64,000 bases of DNA from contig NZ_JIAI01000004.1 in assembly GCF_000620785.1 (NCBI RefSeq), forward strand, positions 310,001-374,000, read 5' to 3'. The notes below the pieces were generated by a model that saw only the letters and a list, made by a program, of their open reading frames with translations, had not been told where the DNA came from and made no database searches. Below, one piece after another: positions 15,630 through 24,484 of the stretch. The position numbers were made by a program, and so were the translations under genes. The stretch comes from Actinospineispora acaciae DSM 45401 (lineage in GTDB: Bacteria > Actinomycetota > Actinomycetes > Mycobacteriales > Pseudonocardiaceae). Every line of letters begins with the position of its first letter. Position 1 is the stretch's first letter.

Positions 15630-16904
15630 ATGGAGCCGCGCCCCACCTATCGAGTGCTGTCAATCCGCACCATGGCGCTGGCAGCCCTAGCGATAGCCGC
15701 AATTGGAGCGGGTGCCGCCACCTGGCTACTGATCGCCTATGGGCAAGGCACCGAAGCTGACAGAAATCAGCTGGAAGCGATCAAGACAGCCGGCACGATC
15801 GTACTCGGCGGTGGTGGAGCCGGCGCGTTGTGGCTAGCCGCCCGCCGGCAACGTACCAGCGAAATCGCGCTACGACAGAAAGACCTCGACCAAGCACTGC
15901 AGGAACGCATCGCTCAAGCAGCCGACCGAGATGCGCTCGAACGGCGGGTCACCGACTTGTACAGCAAAGCCGCTGACCAACTTGGTTCAGATACGGCACC
16001 GGTAAGGCTTGCGGGCATGTATGCACTGGAACGCCTCGCACAGAACAACCCGGACCAACGACAGACTATCGTCAACTTGCTGTGCGCGTACCTTCGCATG
16101 CCGTACAAGACGCCAGATTCCAGCAATAGAACGAGAGCATCATCCGCCACCACTCGCACCCAAGCCGCCCACGAAGAGCCTCCGCACGGCATCCAGAGCG
16201 ACAGCCAGATAGACGCACAGCAGCGTGAGCGCGAACAAGCCGCACAGGAACTACAAGTTCGACTGACCGCGCAACGAATACTCGCAATACATCTACACCC
16301 CGGAGACGATCCATACAATCCGCTCAGCACTTTCTGGGCTGGCGTAGGTCTCGATCTCGCGGGAGCCACCCTCGTCAATCTCGACTTCACAGGCTGCCAC
16401 CTAGCGGTCGCCCGGTTCAGCGAGGCTCGATTCATTGGCGAAACGTTGTTCAGCGAAGCACAGTTCACCACGCGTGCTCAATTCGGTGGAGCCCACTTCC
16501 GTAGTATCGCCCGGTTCAACGAGGCTCGGTTCACTGGAGATGCCCAGTTCAGTGGCACACAGTTCACCCGAGGCGCCCTGTTTGACGGGACATACTTCAC
16601 CGGAGGTGCCGTATTCATAGGGACATGGTTCCACAGAGGTGCCTTGTTCGACGAATCTCGGTTCAACGGCACCGTTCGGTTCGCCCGAGCAAAGTTCGTC
16701 AAGGGCGCCCGGTTCAACGGTGCACGCATACGGGTCGACACAAAAGGATCCCTCACGCGAGACCTACCCCGCGGCTACGCGATACAAATACCGGCCCGCT
16801 CCGAGGAAGGCAGTCTTTCTGACGCGGACGAGCAGTGGGGCCACCTGGTTCACGACAACAACACCGAAAACTCCAAAGATACCCAGCTGGATTCCAGGGT
16901 GTAG
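15630..16904 (+). CDS. Pentapeptide-repeat membrane protein
   Basis: 424 residues from ATG 15630. Two N-terminal transmembrane helices (ALAALAIAAIGAGAATWLLIA and a glycine-rich second one), a basic coiled-coil-like stretch of about 60 residues, a globular part containing APVRLAGMYALERLAQ, and a C-terminal right-handed-helix array of F-centred pentapeptides (ARFSE, ARFIG, TLFSE, AQFTT, AQFGG, AHFRS and so on, about 17 units). This layout is a recurrent actinobacterial family of unknown function. The gene uses more A and T than its neighbours, suggesting recent acquisition. Confidence 0.85.
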   Translation: MEPRPTYRVLSIRTMALAALAIAAIGAGAATWLLIAYGQGTEADRNQLEAIKTAGTIVLGGGGAGALWLAARRQRTSEIALRQKDLDQALQERIAQAADRDALERRVTDLYSKAADQLGSDTAPVRLAGMYALERLAQNNPDQRQTIVNLLCAYLRMPYKTPDSSNRTRASSATTRTQAAHEEPPHGIQSDSQIDAQQREREQAAQELQVRLTAQRILAIHLHPGDDPYNPLSTFWAGVGLDLAGATLVNLDFTGCHLAVARFSEARFIGETLFSEAQFTTRAQFGGAHFRSIARFNEARFTGDAQFSGTQFTRGALFDGTYFTGGAVFIGTWFHRGALFDESRFNGTVRFARAKFVKGARFNGARIRVDTKGSLTRDLPRGYAIQIPARSEEGSLSDADEQWGHLVHDNNTENSKDTQLDSRV

Positions 16905-17561
16905 GCATTCTCAACAGCCTGCTGTGCCCGCTCGGCGCGGCCGAGATGTCCGCCGGCACGCTGCGCTACCTGCTCTGGGTCCCCGCCCTGCTCAGCGCGC
17001 CCGCCCGAGCTGCTGGTGCGCAACGAACCCGAGACCAGCCTGGACCCTGGCCTGCCCTGCGCCGTACATTCGTGGAGGTGCCCGCCAACGCCACGTCGCT
17101 CTCGGTGGCCATACCGCCGACAAAGTGGTGCCCTGGTTCGTACATTTGTGACAGTTCCTCACTAACGCCACCTCACTCGATGGCGGTTTCGTTAGATTGA
17201 CGACCCTCAGCGAAACCATCGACAAGACGAGATCGGAACAATGCATAAGGGGCGAGCGTGGTTACGACCATCTTGGAAGCGCTAGGTCGATAAGCTGGGG
17301 CGTCCGTGCCGGGCATGTCACCGGCGACATGTAAGACCGACAAGGCTATCGAAGCCGCAACCATCACTGGGCGAGCGACTCTCAACGCCGCAAGACCACG
17401 GCGCACGCCCATCTCAAAGTTGCGGGCGTGGGCCTCATCGGCATACTGATCGCAGCCATGGTCATGCTGAACAAGAACGCTCCAGCGGCTCCAGCGGCGC
17501 CGGCGGTGGCCACGCGCGGCTGGATCGTGACCACGTATTTGGGATGCTGACCACGGGTCGG
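16905..17561. other. Non-coding or decayed stretch
   Basis: No convincing gene in 657 bases. Frames here are short and change quality along the length. A plus-strand segment from about 17335 to 17545 encodes a hydrophobic stretch (GVGLIGILIAAMVML) followed by an Ala/Pro-rich tail but has no start codon after an in-frame TAA, so it looks like a gene remnant. A degenerate direct repeat lies at 17063-17188. Confidence 0.5.
17063..17188 (+). repeat. Imperfect direct repeat of about 50 bp
   Basis: CGTACATT begins two copies (17063 and 17139), each followed by GTG and, about 13 bases on, AACGCCAC then TC and a CTC core. The copies differ by substitutions and one indel. It resembles small scattered intergenic repeats of actinomycetes, but a genome-wide count is needed. 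Confidence 0.4.
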
Positions 17562-18368
17562 CTAGTTCTTGGCCAGTCGGGGCAGCAGGGCGGCCGCGAC
17601 GGTGACCATGAAAGCGGCCGAGAGCACCAGGACGGCCAGGTCGAGGGCGTAGCGGGCGGGGGTGCCCACGAGCAGGCCGCGCAGCGCCTCCACCTGGTAG
17701 CTCAGCGGGTTGACGTGGTTGATCGCCTGGAGCCAGCGGGGCATCAGCTCGACGGGGTAGAGCGCGTTGGAGGCGAAGAACAGCGGCATGGTGATGGCCT
17801 GGCCGATGCCCATCAGGCGGTCGCGGGACAGCACCAGGCCGGCGATCGTGATCGACAGGCAGCAGAAGAACGCCGAGCCGAGCATCAGCACGACGACGAC
17901 GCCGAGCAGCCGGTGCGGCGCGAGCTGCAGGTGCACGCCGAGCAGCGCCGCGATCAGCAGCACCGCGAACGCCTGCACCACCGCGCGGATCCCGGAGGCG
18001 AACGCCTTGGCGGCGACCAGCGCGACCCTCGGCGTCGGGGTGACCATCAGCTTGGCCAGCACGCCGGCGTCGCGCTCCCAGATGATCTGGATGCCGTAGA
18101 AGATCGCGATGAACAGCGCGGACTGGGCCAGGATGCCCGGCGCGAGGAAGTCCAGGTACGGGGTGTCGCCGGTCGGGATGGCCCGGATCCGGGTGAAGAC
18201 CTGGCCGAACACCAGCAGCCACAGGGTGGGCTGCACGGCGCGGGTGACCAGCTCGGTGCGGTCGTGGCGCAGCCGCTGCAGCTCGACCAGGCACATGGTG
18301 GCCACCCGGGACGCCGAGGTGCGCAGCGCGCGCAGCGGGCCGGGGTCGGGCGGGATGTCGGTGATCAC
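17562..18368 (-). CDS. ABC-2 type transporter permease (DrrB-like)
   Basis: 268 residues from a GTG that overlaps the ATPase stop by 4 nt. Six hydrophobic helices of the ABC-2 exporter fold; the segment ELVTRAVQPTLWLLVFGQVF and the later NPLSYQVEALRG are typical of the DrrB/NodJ family. With the adjacent ATPase it forms an exporter for drugs, lipids or a polyketide-like product. Last gene of a MarR-ATPase-permease operon in which every junction is a 4-nt overlap. Confidence 0.88.
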   Translation of the reverse strand: MITDIPPDPGPLRALRTSASRVATMCLVELQRLRHDRTELVTRAVQPTLWLLVFGQVFTRIRAIPTGDTPYLDFLAPGILAQSALFIAIFYGIQIIWERDAGVLAKLMVTPTPRVALVAAKAFASGIRAVVQAFAVLLIAALLGVHLQLAPHRLLGVVVVLMLGSAFFCCLSITIAGLVLSRDRLMGIGQAITMPLFFASNALYPVELMPRWLQAINHVNPLSYQVEALRGLLVGTPARYALDLAVLVLSAAFMVTVAAALLPRLAKN

Positions 18369-19189
18369 GAGACCCTCCGGGCGGTGCGGCGGGTGGCGCG
18401 GACGTCGCGCAGGTCGCCCCGGTCGTCGAGGCGGTCGCCGGTGTGGGCGCGGAACACGTCGTCGAGGGTGGCGGTCGGGCCGAGGGCGCCGCGCAGTTCG
18501 GCGGGGGTGCCGAGGGCGCGGATCCGGCCTCGGTGCATGAGCGCCACCCGGTCGCAGCGGTGGTCGGCCTCCTGCATCAGGTGGGTGGTGACCAGCACGG
18601 TCATCGCGGTGGTGGCCTTGATGTGCTCGATGCGGGTCCACACGCCGTCGCGGGCCACCGGGTCGAGACCGACGGTGGGTTCGTCCAGCACCAGCAGGCG
18701 GGGAGCGCTGATCAGGGCCTGCGCGAGCTCCAGGCGGCGCACCATGCCGCCGGAGTAGTTCTTGGCGGGGCGGTCGGCGACGTCGGTGAGGTCCATGGCC
18801 GCGAGCGCCTCGGCCACCCGCTCGGCGCGCTGGCGCCGGGGGACGTCGAAGAGGCGGGCGAACAGGCCCACGTTCTCCCGGCCGGTCAGGGTGGCGTCCA
18901 CGGACAGCTGCTGGGGCACGTACCCGATCAGCCGCCGCACCGCCGTGCGCCGCCGCGCAACGTCCACGCCGAACACCTCGATCGCGCCCGGCGGCGCGGG
19001 CAGCAGCGTGGTGATCATCCGGATGGTGGTGGTCTTGCCGGCACCGTTCGGGCCGAGCAGCCCGAACACCTCGCCCCGGCGCACCTCCAGGTCCAGGCCG
19101 TCCACCGCGACGGTGTCCCCGAAGCGCTGGTACAGCCCGACGCAGCGCACGGCGGTCTGCGTCTGTTGAGCGGTCTCCTGAGCGCTCAC
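18365..19189 (-). CDS. ABC transporter ATP-binding protein (DrrA-like)
   Basis: 274 residues. Complete nucleotide-binding domain: Walker A GPNGAGKTT (about residue 46), signature NYSGGMVRRLELAQAL, Walker B LLVLDEPTVGLDP and the switch histidine in VTTHLMQEAD. The roughly 50-residue C-terminal extension is usual for DrrA-type exporters. Start codon overlaps the MarR stop as ATGA, so its synthesis is coupled to the regulator. Confidence 0.9.
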   Translation of the reverse strand: MSAQETAQQTQTAVRCVGLYQRFGDTVAVDGLDLEVRRGEVFGLLGPNGAGKTTTIRMITTLLPAPPGAIEVFGVDVARRRTAVRRLIGYVPQQLSVDATLTGRENVGLFARLFDVPRRQRAERVAEALAAMDLTDVADRPAKNYSGGMVRRLELAQALISAPRLLVLDEPTVGLDPVARDGVWTRIEHIKATTAMTVLVTTHLMQEADHRCDRVALMHRGRIRALGTPAELRGALGPTATLDDVFRAHTGDRLDDRGDLRDVRATRRTARRVS

Positions 19190-19632
19190 CGTTCCTCCTC
19201 CAGTTCGGCCAGCAGCCTTCGCAGCGCGGGCAGCGCCGCCCGCACGGCGGCCCGGTCGTCGGCGGGCAGCCGGTCCAGCGCGGCACCGACCAGCTCGGAC
19301 CGGGCGGCGCGCCAGGCGGCCAGCCGGCTCGCCGCCGCGTCGGTGAGCACCAGCCGGACGGCCCTTCGGTCGGCCGGGTCCACCTCCCTGTCCAACAGCC
19401 CGCGCGCGACCAGCTGGTTGACCAGCGTGCTCACCGAGTTCCCGGCCAGGCGCAGGGCGCGGGCGGCGGCGGCCACCCCGGTGCCCGGCTCGGTCTCGAC
19501 GAACCGCAGCAGCTCCAGCTGGGCGCCCGAGAGCGCCGGGCCGGGCACCGTGCCGCGCAACCGCCGCCGGACCACCCGGCGCAGCGCGGCCACCCCGCCC
19601 ATCAGCTCCTCGGCAAGGCGCAGGGACGCCAT
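19186..19632 (-). CDS. MarR-family regulator of the ABC exporter
   Basis: 148 residues from ATG 19632; a GTG one codon upstream is possible. Winged helix in the middle (SGAQLELLRFVE, AAARALRLAGNSVSTLVNQLVARGLL, then the wing DPADRRAVRLVLT). First gene of the exporter operon. It is divergent from a CynX/NimT-type MFS gene, and a 5+3+5 inverted repeat lies between them, so one operator may serve both exporters. Confidence 0.87.
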   Translation of the reverse strand: MASLRLAEELMGGVAALRRVVRRRLRGTVPGPALSGAQLELLRFVETEPGTGVAAAARALRLAGNSVSTLVNQLVARGLLDREVDPADRRAVRLVLTDAAASRLAAWRAARSELVGAALDRLPADDRAAVRAALPALRRLLAELEEER

Positions 19633-19661
19633 CACGCCGATCAGATTACCTCTGCGAAAGA

Positions 19662-19674
19662 GCTTTTCTAAAGC
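19662..19674. promoter_or_regulatory. Inverted repeat in divergent promoter (MarR operator candidate)
   Basis: GCTTT-TCT-AAAGC, perfect 5+3+5, 30 nt upstream of the MarR start and about 70 nt upstream of the divergent MFS gene. AT-rich against its surroundings. Confidence 0.45.
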
Positions 19675-19747
19675 GTCCGAACGGGCCGTGATCGCGGCGT
19701 ACGGTGAGGCGGTCGCCCGGAACGTACGAAGCGAGGTGCCAGGGACC

Positions 19748-20986
19748 GTGGGTAGTGCGCCGGGCCGACGGGTGGGCGCGGCGCCGCTGGTGCTGAGCCT
19801 GCTGCTGATGGCGGCGAACCTGCGGGTGAGCCTGACCAGCCTGGGCCCGCTGCTGGACGGGGTGTCCGCCGACCTGGGGCTGAGCTCGACGGTGGCGGGG
19901 GTGCTGAGCGCGGCGCCGCTGCTGGCGTTCGCCGCCTTCTCGCCGCTCGCGCCGCCGCTGGCCAGGCGGATCGGCATCGAGCGCGCGCTGCTGGCCGCGC
20001 TGCTCGCGCTGGCCGCCGGGATCGCGCTGCGGTCGGTGCCGGGGGTGGCCGCGCTGTTCGTCGGCACCGCCGTGCTCGGGGTGGCCATCGCGGTCGCCAA
20101 CGTGCTCACCCCGGCGCTGGTCAAGCGCGACTTTGCGGGCTCGGTCGGCGGGTTGACCAGCGGCTACGTGACGGTGATGGGGACGGTGGCGGCGTTGGGC
20201 TCGGCGCTGGTAGTGCCGGTGAGCCACCGGGCGCCCGGCGGTTGGCGCACGGCGCTGGGCATGTGGCTGGTGCTGGCCCTGCTCGCGGCCGGGATGTGGG
20301 GCGCTACCTGGATGCGGCGGCCTTCGGGCGGACCCCTGCCCGAGCGGCGGCCGGGGCGGCACGCGCGGCTGCCGTGGCGGGCCTGGCTGGCCTGGGCGGT
20401 CACCCTGTTCATGGGGTTGCAGTCGTTCGGCTTCTACGTGGTGATCGCCTGGGTGCCCAGCGTGCTGCGCGGCAACGGGGTGGCGGAGCGGGCGGCCGGG
20501 TGGCAGCTGGGCTACCTGCAGGTCGTCGGCGTGCTCGCCAGCCTGGGCACCCCACTGGTGATGCGCCGGGTGCGTGACCAGCGGCTGCTCGCCGTGGGCG
20601 GCTCGCTGGCCTCGCTGCTGGGATACCTGAGCCTGCTGGTCACGCCGGGCTGGCCGCTGGTCTCGGTGACCCTGCTCGGCATCGGCAGCGGTGTCACCAT
20701 CGTGCTGGCGCTGGCGTTCATGGGGCTGCGCACGGCCGATGCGCCCACGGCGGCCGCGCTGTCCGCGATGGCGCAGTCCATCGGCTACCTGATCGCGGCC
20801 GTCGGCCCCGTCCTGTTCGGGCTGCTGCACTCGGTCACCTTGAGCTGGACAGCGCCCATCCTGCTGCTGTCGGCGACGGCGGTGGTGCAGGCGGGCGTGG
20901 GCCTCCTCGCCGGCCGGGGCTCGCTCCCGCCGGCCGGCGACGTCGACCTGACGCGCGCCCGGGCGCCTGGCGGCGCCGAGAGGTAG
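19748..20986 (+). CDS. MFS transporter, CynX/NimT family
   Basis: 412 residues from GTG 19748; GTG 19736 is an alternative four codons earlier. Family features: an N-terminal helix with MAANLRVSLTSLGPLLDG, matching the NLR and GPLL positions of cyanate/2-nitroimidazole transporters, LARRIGIERAL in the first loop, and GLQSFGFYVVIAWVPSVL in helix 7. Twelve helices. Divergent from the MarR/ABC operon. Substrate unknown. Confidence 0.85.
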   Translation: MGSAPGRRVGAAPLVLSLLLMAANLRVSLTSLGPLLDGVSADLGLSSTVAGVLSAAPLLAFAAFSPLAPPLARRIGIERALLAALLALAAGIALRSVPGVAALFVGTAVLGVAIAVANVLTPALVKRDFAGSVGGLTSGYVTVMGTVAALGSALVVPVSHRAPGGWRTALGMWLVLALLAAGMWGATWMRRPSGGPLPERRPGRHARLPWRAWLAWAVTLFMGLQSFGFYVVIAWVPSVLRGNGVAERAAGWQLGYLQVVGVLASLGTPLVMRRVRDQRLLAVGGSLASLLGYLSLLVTPGWPLVSVTLLGIGSGVTIVLALAFMGLRTADAPTAAALSAMAQSIGYLIAAVGPVLFGLLHSVTLSWTAPILLLSATAVVQAGVGLLAGRGSLPPAGDVDLTRARAPGGAER

Positions 20987-21022
20987 TGGGGAAGCTGGGG
21001 TGGAGCCGGGGTGGAGCTGGCT

Positions 21023-21055
21023 ACACCATCAATCGTGGCGCGCGCGGGATGGTGT
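21023..21055. promoter_or_regulatory. Inverted repeat upstream of LysR gene
   Basis: ACACCATC (21023-21030) and GATGGTGT (21048-21055) are perfect 8-bp arms 17 nt apart. A second pair, CTGTCC (21075-21080) and GGACAG (21095-21100), lies closer to the start. Either could bind the LysR-type regulator. Confidence 0.4.
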
Positions 21056-21128
21056 GGGTGATCTTGTGGCCATACTGTCCGCGTCATGCAGTCTGGACAG
21101 GTTCCAACCTGGGCGGCGACCGGGAGCG

Positions 21129-22055
21129 ATGGTGGCTGACGTCGACCTTCGGTTGTTGCGGTACTTCGTGGCGGTCGCCGAGGAACGAAACTTCACCCGC
21201 GCGGCGGAACGGCTGTTGATGACCCAGGGGGCGCTGTCCCGGGCGGTCCGTTCCCTGGAGGCGGTGGTGGGTACCCCGCTGCTGGTGCGCGGGTATCGGG
21301 AGATCACCCCGACCGAGGCCGGCCAGGTGCTGCTGCGCCAGGCCCGCAACCTGGACGAACAGGCGGCCGAGGCGATCCGGCTGGCCCGCCGCGCCGGGAC
21401 GCCGAGGCCGCGGCTGAGGGTCATCGCGCCCGGGTGCGACGTGTCGGTGCTGGAGAGGCTGGTCACCTCGTACCACCAGACCGACCCCGAGGTCTCCGCC
21501 GAGGCGCTCATCGTCGACCAGCGCGAGCAGGGCGACCAGCTCCGGGAGGGGATCGCGGACGTCGGGCTGATCCGCGAGCCGTTCGACGAGCGCGGGCTGG
21601 ACAGCGACGAGCTCTTCTCCGAGCCCCGGGTCGTGCTGCTGCCCGACCACCATCCGCTCGCGGCCCGCAGCGGGCTGGAGCTGGCGCAGCTGCGCGGCCT
21701 GGCGGTGATCCGGCCCGGCGGCGGGCGCGAGGACTGGTTCCTGCTGTGGCCGCCCGAGCAGGTCGCCTCGGAGCGGTGGAGTCAGGGCCCGATCATCAGC
21801 GACAGCTCGCAGATCCGCGCGCTGGTGCGGTTGAACCAGGCCATCGCGTTCGTGCCCGAGTCGATCAGCTTCGCGTTCGCCGGGAACGGGGTGCGCGCGG
21901 TGCGCGTGCTGGACTGCCCGCCCTCGACGCTGCGGATCGCCTGGCGCCAGGGCAGCACCTCCCCCACCGTCGCCGCGCTGGTCCTGCACGCCACGTTGAA
22001 CCTGAGCAACGCCGGCGAGGCGAACGACCTGGGCGCGCTGCACGCCGCGCTCTGA
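21129..22055 (+). CDS. LysR-family transcriptional regulator
   Basis: 308 residues from the ATG after GGGAG; GTG 21132 is also possible, and upstream codons extend into the promoter. N-terminal LysR helix-turn-helix: DLRLLRYFVAVAEERNFTRAAERLLMTQGALSRAVRSLE, then a periplasmic-binding-like effector domain (LRVIAPGCDVSVLERLV, IADVGLIREP, VVLLPDHHPLAAR). The adjacent genes are not obviously catabolic targets, so its regulon is unclear; the NimT-like transporter just upstream on the same strand is one candidate. Confidence 0.88.
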   Translation: MVADVDLRLLRYFVAVAEERNFTRAAERLLMTQGALSRAVRSLEAVVGTPLLVRGYREITPTEAGQVLLRQARNLDEQAAEAIRLARRAGTPRPRLRVIAPGCDVSVLERLVTSYHQTDPEVSAEALIVDQREQGDQLREGIADVGLIREPFDERGLDSDELFSEPRVVLLPDHHPLAARSGLELAQLRGLAVIRPGGGREDWFLLWPPEQVASERWSQGPIISDSSQIRALVRLNQAIAFVPESISFAFAGNGVRAVRVLDCPPSTLRIAWRQGSTSPTVAALVLHATLNLSNAGEANDLGALHAAL

Positions 22056-22103
22056 CCCGGGGCCTGGGCGCGCCGCCTGCCCTCCCGAGGGCCACGCGGA
22101 GTG

Positions 22104-22445
22104 ACCGGCCGGACTCCCGCTCCGCTCCGGCCCGCTCCGTCCGCACCGCCCCGCACCCCCCGCACCGCTCCGCACGCCCCGTTCCGCACCACTCCGTCCG
22201 CTCCGCCACTCCCGCCCTACCCGCCTGCTCCGCCCGCCTGCTCCGCCCGCCCTGCTCCGCCCGCCCCGCACCGCTCCGTCCGCACCGCTCCGTCCGCACC
22301 GCACGCCCCGCACCGCTCCATCCGCTCCGCCCCGCACCCCCCCGCACCGCTCCGTCCGCACCGCCCCGCACGCCCCGCACCGCTCCGTCCGCACCGCCCG
22401 CACGCCCCGCGCCGCCCCGCCCCGCCCTGCCCTGCTCCGCTCGCT
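22104..22445 (+). repeat. C-rich low-complexity tract of degenerate short units
   Basis: About 340 bases made almost wholly of C with interspersed CG, CT and CA steps. Variants of CCGCACCGCTCCGTC and GCACGCCCCGCACCG recur many times. Guanine occurs only singly on this strand. On the complementary strand there are closely spaced G3-G4 runs around 22416-22436, which fit a G-quadruplex pattern. No credible protein is encoded in any frame. Confidence 0.75.
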
Positions 22446-22449
22446 TCAG

Positions 22450-22506
22450 TAGAACGATCTATCTATTGCTAGAACGATCTATCTACCCGGCCATTAGAAC
22501 GATCTA
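22450..22506. repeat. Three copies of an operator-like imperfect palindrome
   Basis: TAGAACGATCTA at 22450-22461, 22470-22481 and 22495-22506; the first two extend as TAGAACGATCTATCTA. Each is TAGA-N4-TCTA. Spacing is 20 and 25 bp. The sequence type suits a TetR-family operator, but no TetR gene is next to it: the neighbours are a LysR gene and a response regulator gene. Confidence 0.7.
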
Positions 22507-22594
22507 TTTTCGTTCGTTGAGGGGCACCAGTCCGCTTTCGATCACGGAGATACCGGGGCTGACGTCCTCCTCGGCACCCCCGCTCCCGCACGCC

Positions 22595-23239
22595 TCAGGC
22601 GCCCAGGAAGGCCAGCACGGCGAGCACCCGGCGGTGTCCGGCGTCCGAGTCGGGCAGGTCGAGCTTGGCGAAGATGCCGCCGATGTGCTTGTGCACGGTG
22701 CTGTCGCTGACCACCAGCAGGTTCGCGATCGCGGAGTTCGAGTGACCCTCGGCCATCAGCGCGAGCACCTCCCGCTCGCGAACGGTCAACCGGTCCAGCA
22801 CATCGTCCCCCTGCCGGCGAGTGAGCAACTGAGAGACGACCTCAGGATCGATCGCGGTGCCCCCGGCCGCCACCCGCCGCAGCGAGTCGAGAAAATCCGC
22901 CACCCTCCCGACCCGCTCCTTGAGCAGATAACCAACCCCGCCCTGACCCCCCGCGAGCAAATCGGTGGCATAGCTCTCCTCGACGTGAGCGGACAGCACG
23001 AGCACCGCCAGGCCGGGCACCCGCCGACGCGCCTCGACCGCCGCCCGCAGCCCCTCGTCGCGATGCGTCGGCGGCATCCGGACGTCGACCACCGCGATGT
23101 CGGGCCGGTCGGCCTGCACCGCCTCCAGCAGCGCGGCCGGGTTGTCCACCGCGGAGGTGACCTCCATCCCCTCGGCGCGCAGCAGATGCGCGAGGCCCTC
23201 CCGGAGCAGGGCGTCGTCCTCGGCGATCACTATGCGCAC
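22595..23239 (-). CDS. NarL/LuxR-type response regulator
   Basis: 214 residues from a GTG. Receiver domain with the acidic pocket IAEDDALL, phospho-accepting Asp about residue 52 (DIAVVDVRMPP) and the Lys in GYLLKERVG; C-terminal LuxR helix-turn-helix (LTVREREVLALMAEGHSNSAIANLLVVS...). The start lies 3 nt after the stop of the histidine kinase, so the pair is co-transcribed. It probably binds the palindrome in front of the kinase gene (inference). Confidence 0.92.
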   Translation of the reverse strand: MRIVIAEDDALLREGLAHLLRAEGMEVTSAVDNPAALLEAVQADRPDIAVVDVRMPPTHRDEGLRAAVEARRRVPGLAVLVLSAHVEESYATDLLAGGQGGVGYLLKERVGRVADFLDSLRRVAAGGTAIDPEVVSQLLTRRQGDDVLDRLTVREREVLALMAEGHSNSAIANLLVVSDSTVHKHIGGIFAKLDLPDSDAGHRRVLAVLAFLGA

Positions 23240-23242
23240 GGG

Positions 23243-24463
23243 TCACTCTCCGGTCGGGATGCACACCCGCAGCACGGTCGGGCCGCCCGGCGGGCTGTGC
23301 AGGTCCATGGTGCCGTCCAGGGCGGAGACCCGGCGGCGGATCCCCACCAGCCCGCTGCCCTGCTCCTCGTCGGCGCCGCCGTGGCCGTCGTCGTCGACCT
23401 GGAGCACCAGCCAGTCGCCCTCCACGAACAGCCGCACCGTCACCTGCCGGGCGCCGCTGTGCTTGGCGGTGTTGGTGAGCGCCTCGGCCAGCGCGAAGTA
23501 GGCGGCCGCCGCGACCGGGCCGGGCAGCCTGGGCAGCGGCCCGATGTCCACCCGGCAGGGCAGCGTGCTGTGGTTCGCCAGCCCGGCCACCGCGTCGGCG
23601 AGGCCGCGGTCGGCCAGCACCGGCGGGTAGATGCCCCGGACCACCCCGCGCAGCTCGGCGAGCGCGTCGACGGCGGCGTTCTGCGCGGTGAGCATCAGCG
23701 GCAGCGCGCTGGCCGGGTCGCGGCGCAGCGCCCGCTCGGCCATCCCGAGGTGCATCACGACCGCGACCAGCCGGTTCTGCGTGCCGTCGTGCAGGTCACG
23801 CTCGATCCGCTGCAGCTCCCTGTCGTTCGCGTCCACCACCGCCGCCCGGGTGGCCATCACGTCGGCCAGCCGCTGGACCAGCGACGTCTTCGGCGGCGCC
23901 AGCCGCGAGGCGTTCACGTGCAGGTACCAGTGCGCCAGCGGCGGGACCACCAGCGGGCCGATCGCGGCGTAGCCGGCGGCGATGAGCAGCGTCAGCCCGG
24001 CCTGCGGCCAGGAGGTCACCGGGGTGTTGATCGTGGACACCAGGTTCGGCACCAGCGGCCAGATCATCGCAATGATCACGTTCTGCACGGCGCCGAGCGG
24101 CGAGCTGATCGCGACGGCGCCGGCCATGGTGCCCACCACGGCGTGCAGCGACAGCCAGACGACGTCGCGGCGCAGCCCGGGGTCGGTGAGCAGCTCCCGG
24201 GGGGAGCGGCCGGCGCTCGGCGGCGGGTTCGGGATCGGGAAGCCGAGGTAGCGCCCGGTGCGGCGCCGTTCGGTGGTGGCCAGCGCGCGGACCAGCCGGG
24301 CCACCTTGGGCAGCAGCGGCAGCGTCACCACCAGCACGACGGTGGCGACCAGCGCGACCAGCACGACCAGCGCCGCGACCCCGGTGGACGTGCCGTCCAC
24401 CAGGTACCGGAAGTTGCGCAGATGCCGCTGGTACCGCCCCCGGTCCGCGAGTGCATCGGTCAC
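23243..24463 (-). CDS. Sensor histidine kinase (NarL-type partner, HisKA_3)
   Basis: 406 residues from GTG 24463; a GTG at 24514 would add 17 residues but would place a 20-bp palindrome inside the gene. Membrane-bound: two hydrophobic pairs (VAALVVLVALVATVVLVVTLP and helices around residues 115-190). The dimerisation/phosphoacceptor box is ERDLHDGTQNRL, followed by a HATPase domain with NTAKHSGA, VDDDGHGG and GSGLVGIRRRV. The stimulus is unknown. Operon with the response regulator downstream. Confidence 0.88.
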   Translation of the reverse strand: MTDALADRGRYQRHLRNFRYLVDGTSTGVAALVVLVALVATVVLVVTLPLLPKVARLVRALATTERRRTGRYLGFPIPNPPPSAGRSPRELLTDPGLRRDVVWLSLHAVVGTMAGAVAISSPLGAVQNVIIAMIWPLVPNLVSTINTPVTSWPQAGLTLLIAAGYAAIGPLVVPPLAHWYLHVNASRLAPPKTSLVQRLADVMATRAAVVDANDRELQRIERDLHDGTQNRLVAVVMHLGMAERALRRDPASALPLMLTAQNAAVDALAELRGVVRGIYPPVLADRGLADAVAGLANHSTLPCRVDIGPLPRLPGPVAAAAYFALAEALTNTAKHSGARQVTVRLFVEGDWLVLQVDDDGHGGADEEQGSGLVGIRRRVSALDGTMDLHSPPGGPTVLRVCIPTGE

Positions 24464-24484
24464 GTCGGTCTGCTTTCTGGCGCG

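Noticed and set aside
17335..17545. Small membrane protein in the non-coding stretch
   Set aside because: A hydrophobic helix is readable but there is no start codon after the in-frame TAA, and the upstream part is not conserved-looking; kept only as a possible remnant.
22104..22472. CRISPR array or Pro-rich protein in the C-rich tract
   Set aside because: Units are degenerate, short and contiguous without spacers; the Pro/Arg/Ser translations exist only because of base composition.
22450..22506. Replication-type iterons
   Set aside because: Only three copies, no replication initiator gene or AT-rich unwinding region near; operator array is the simpler reading.
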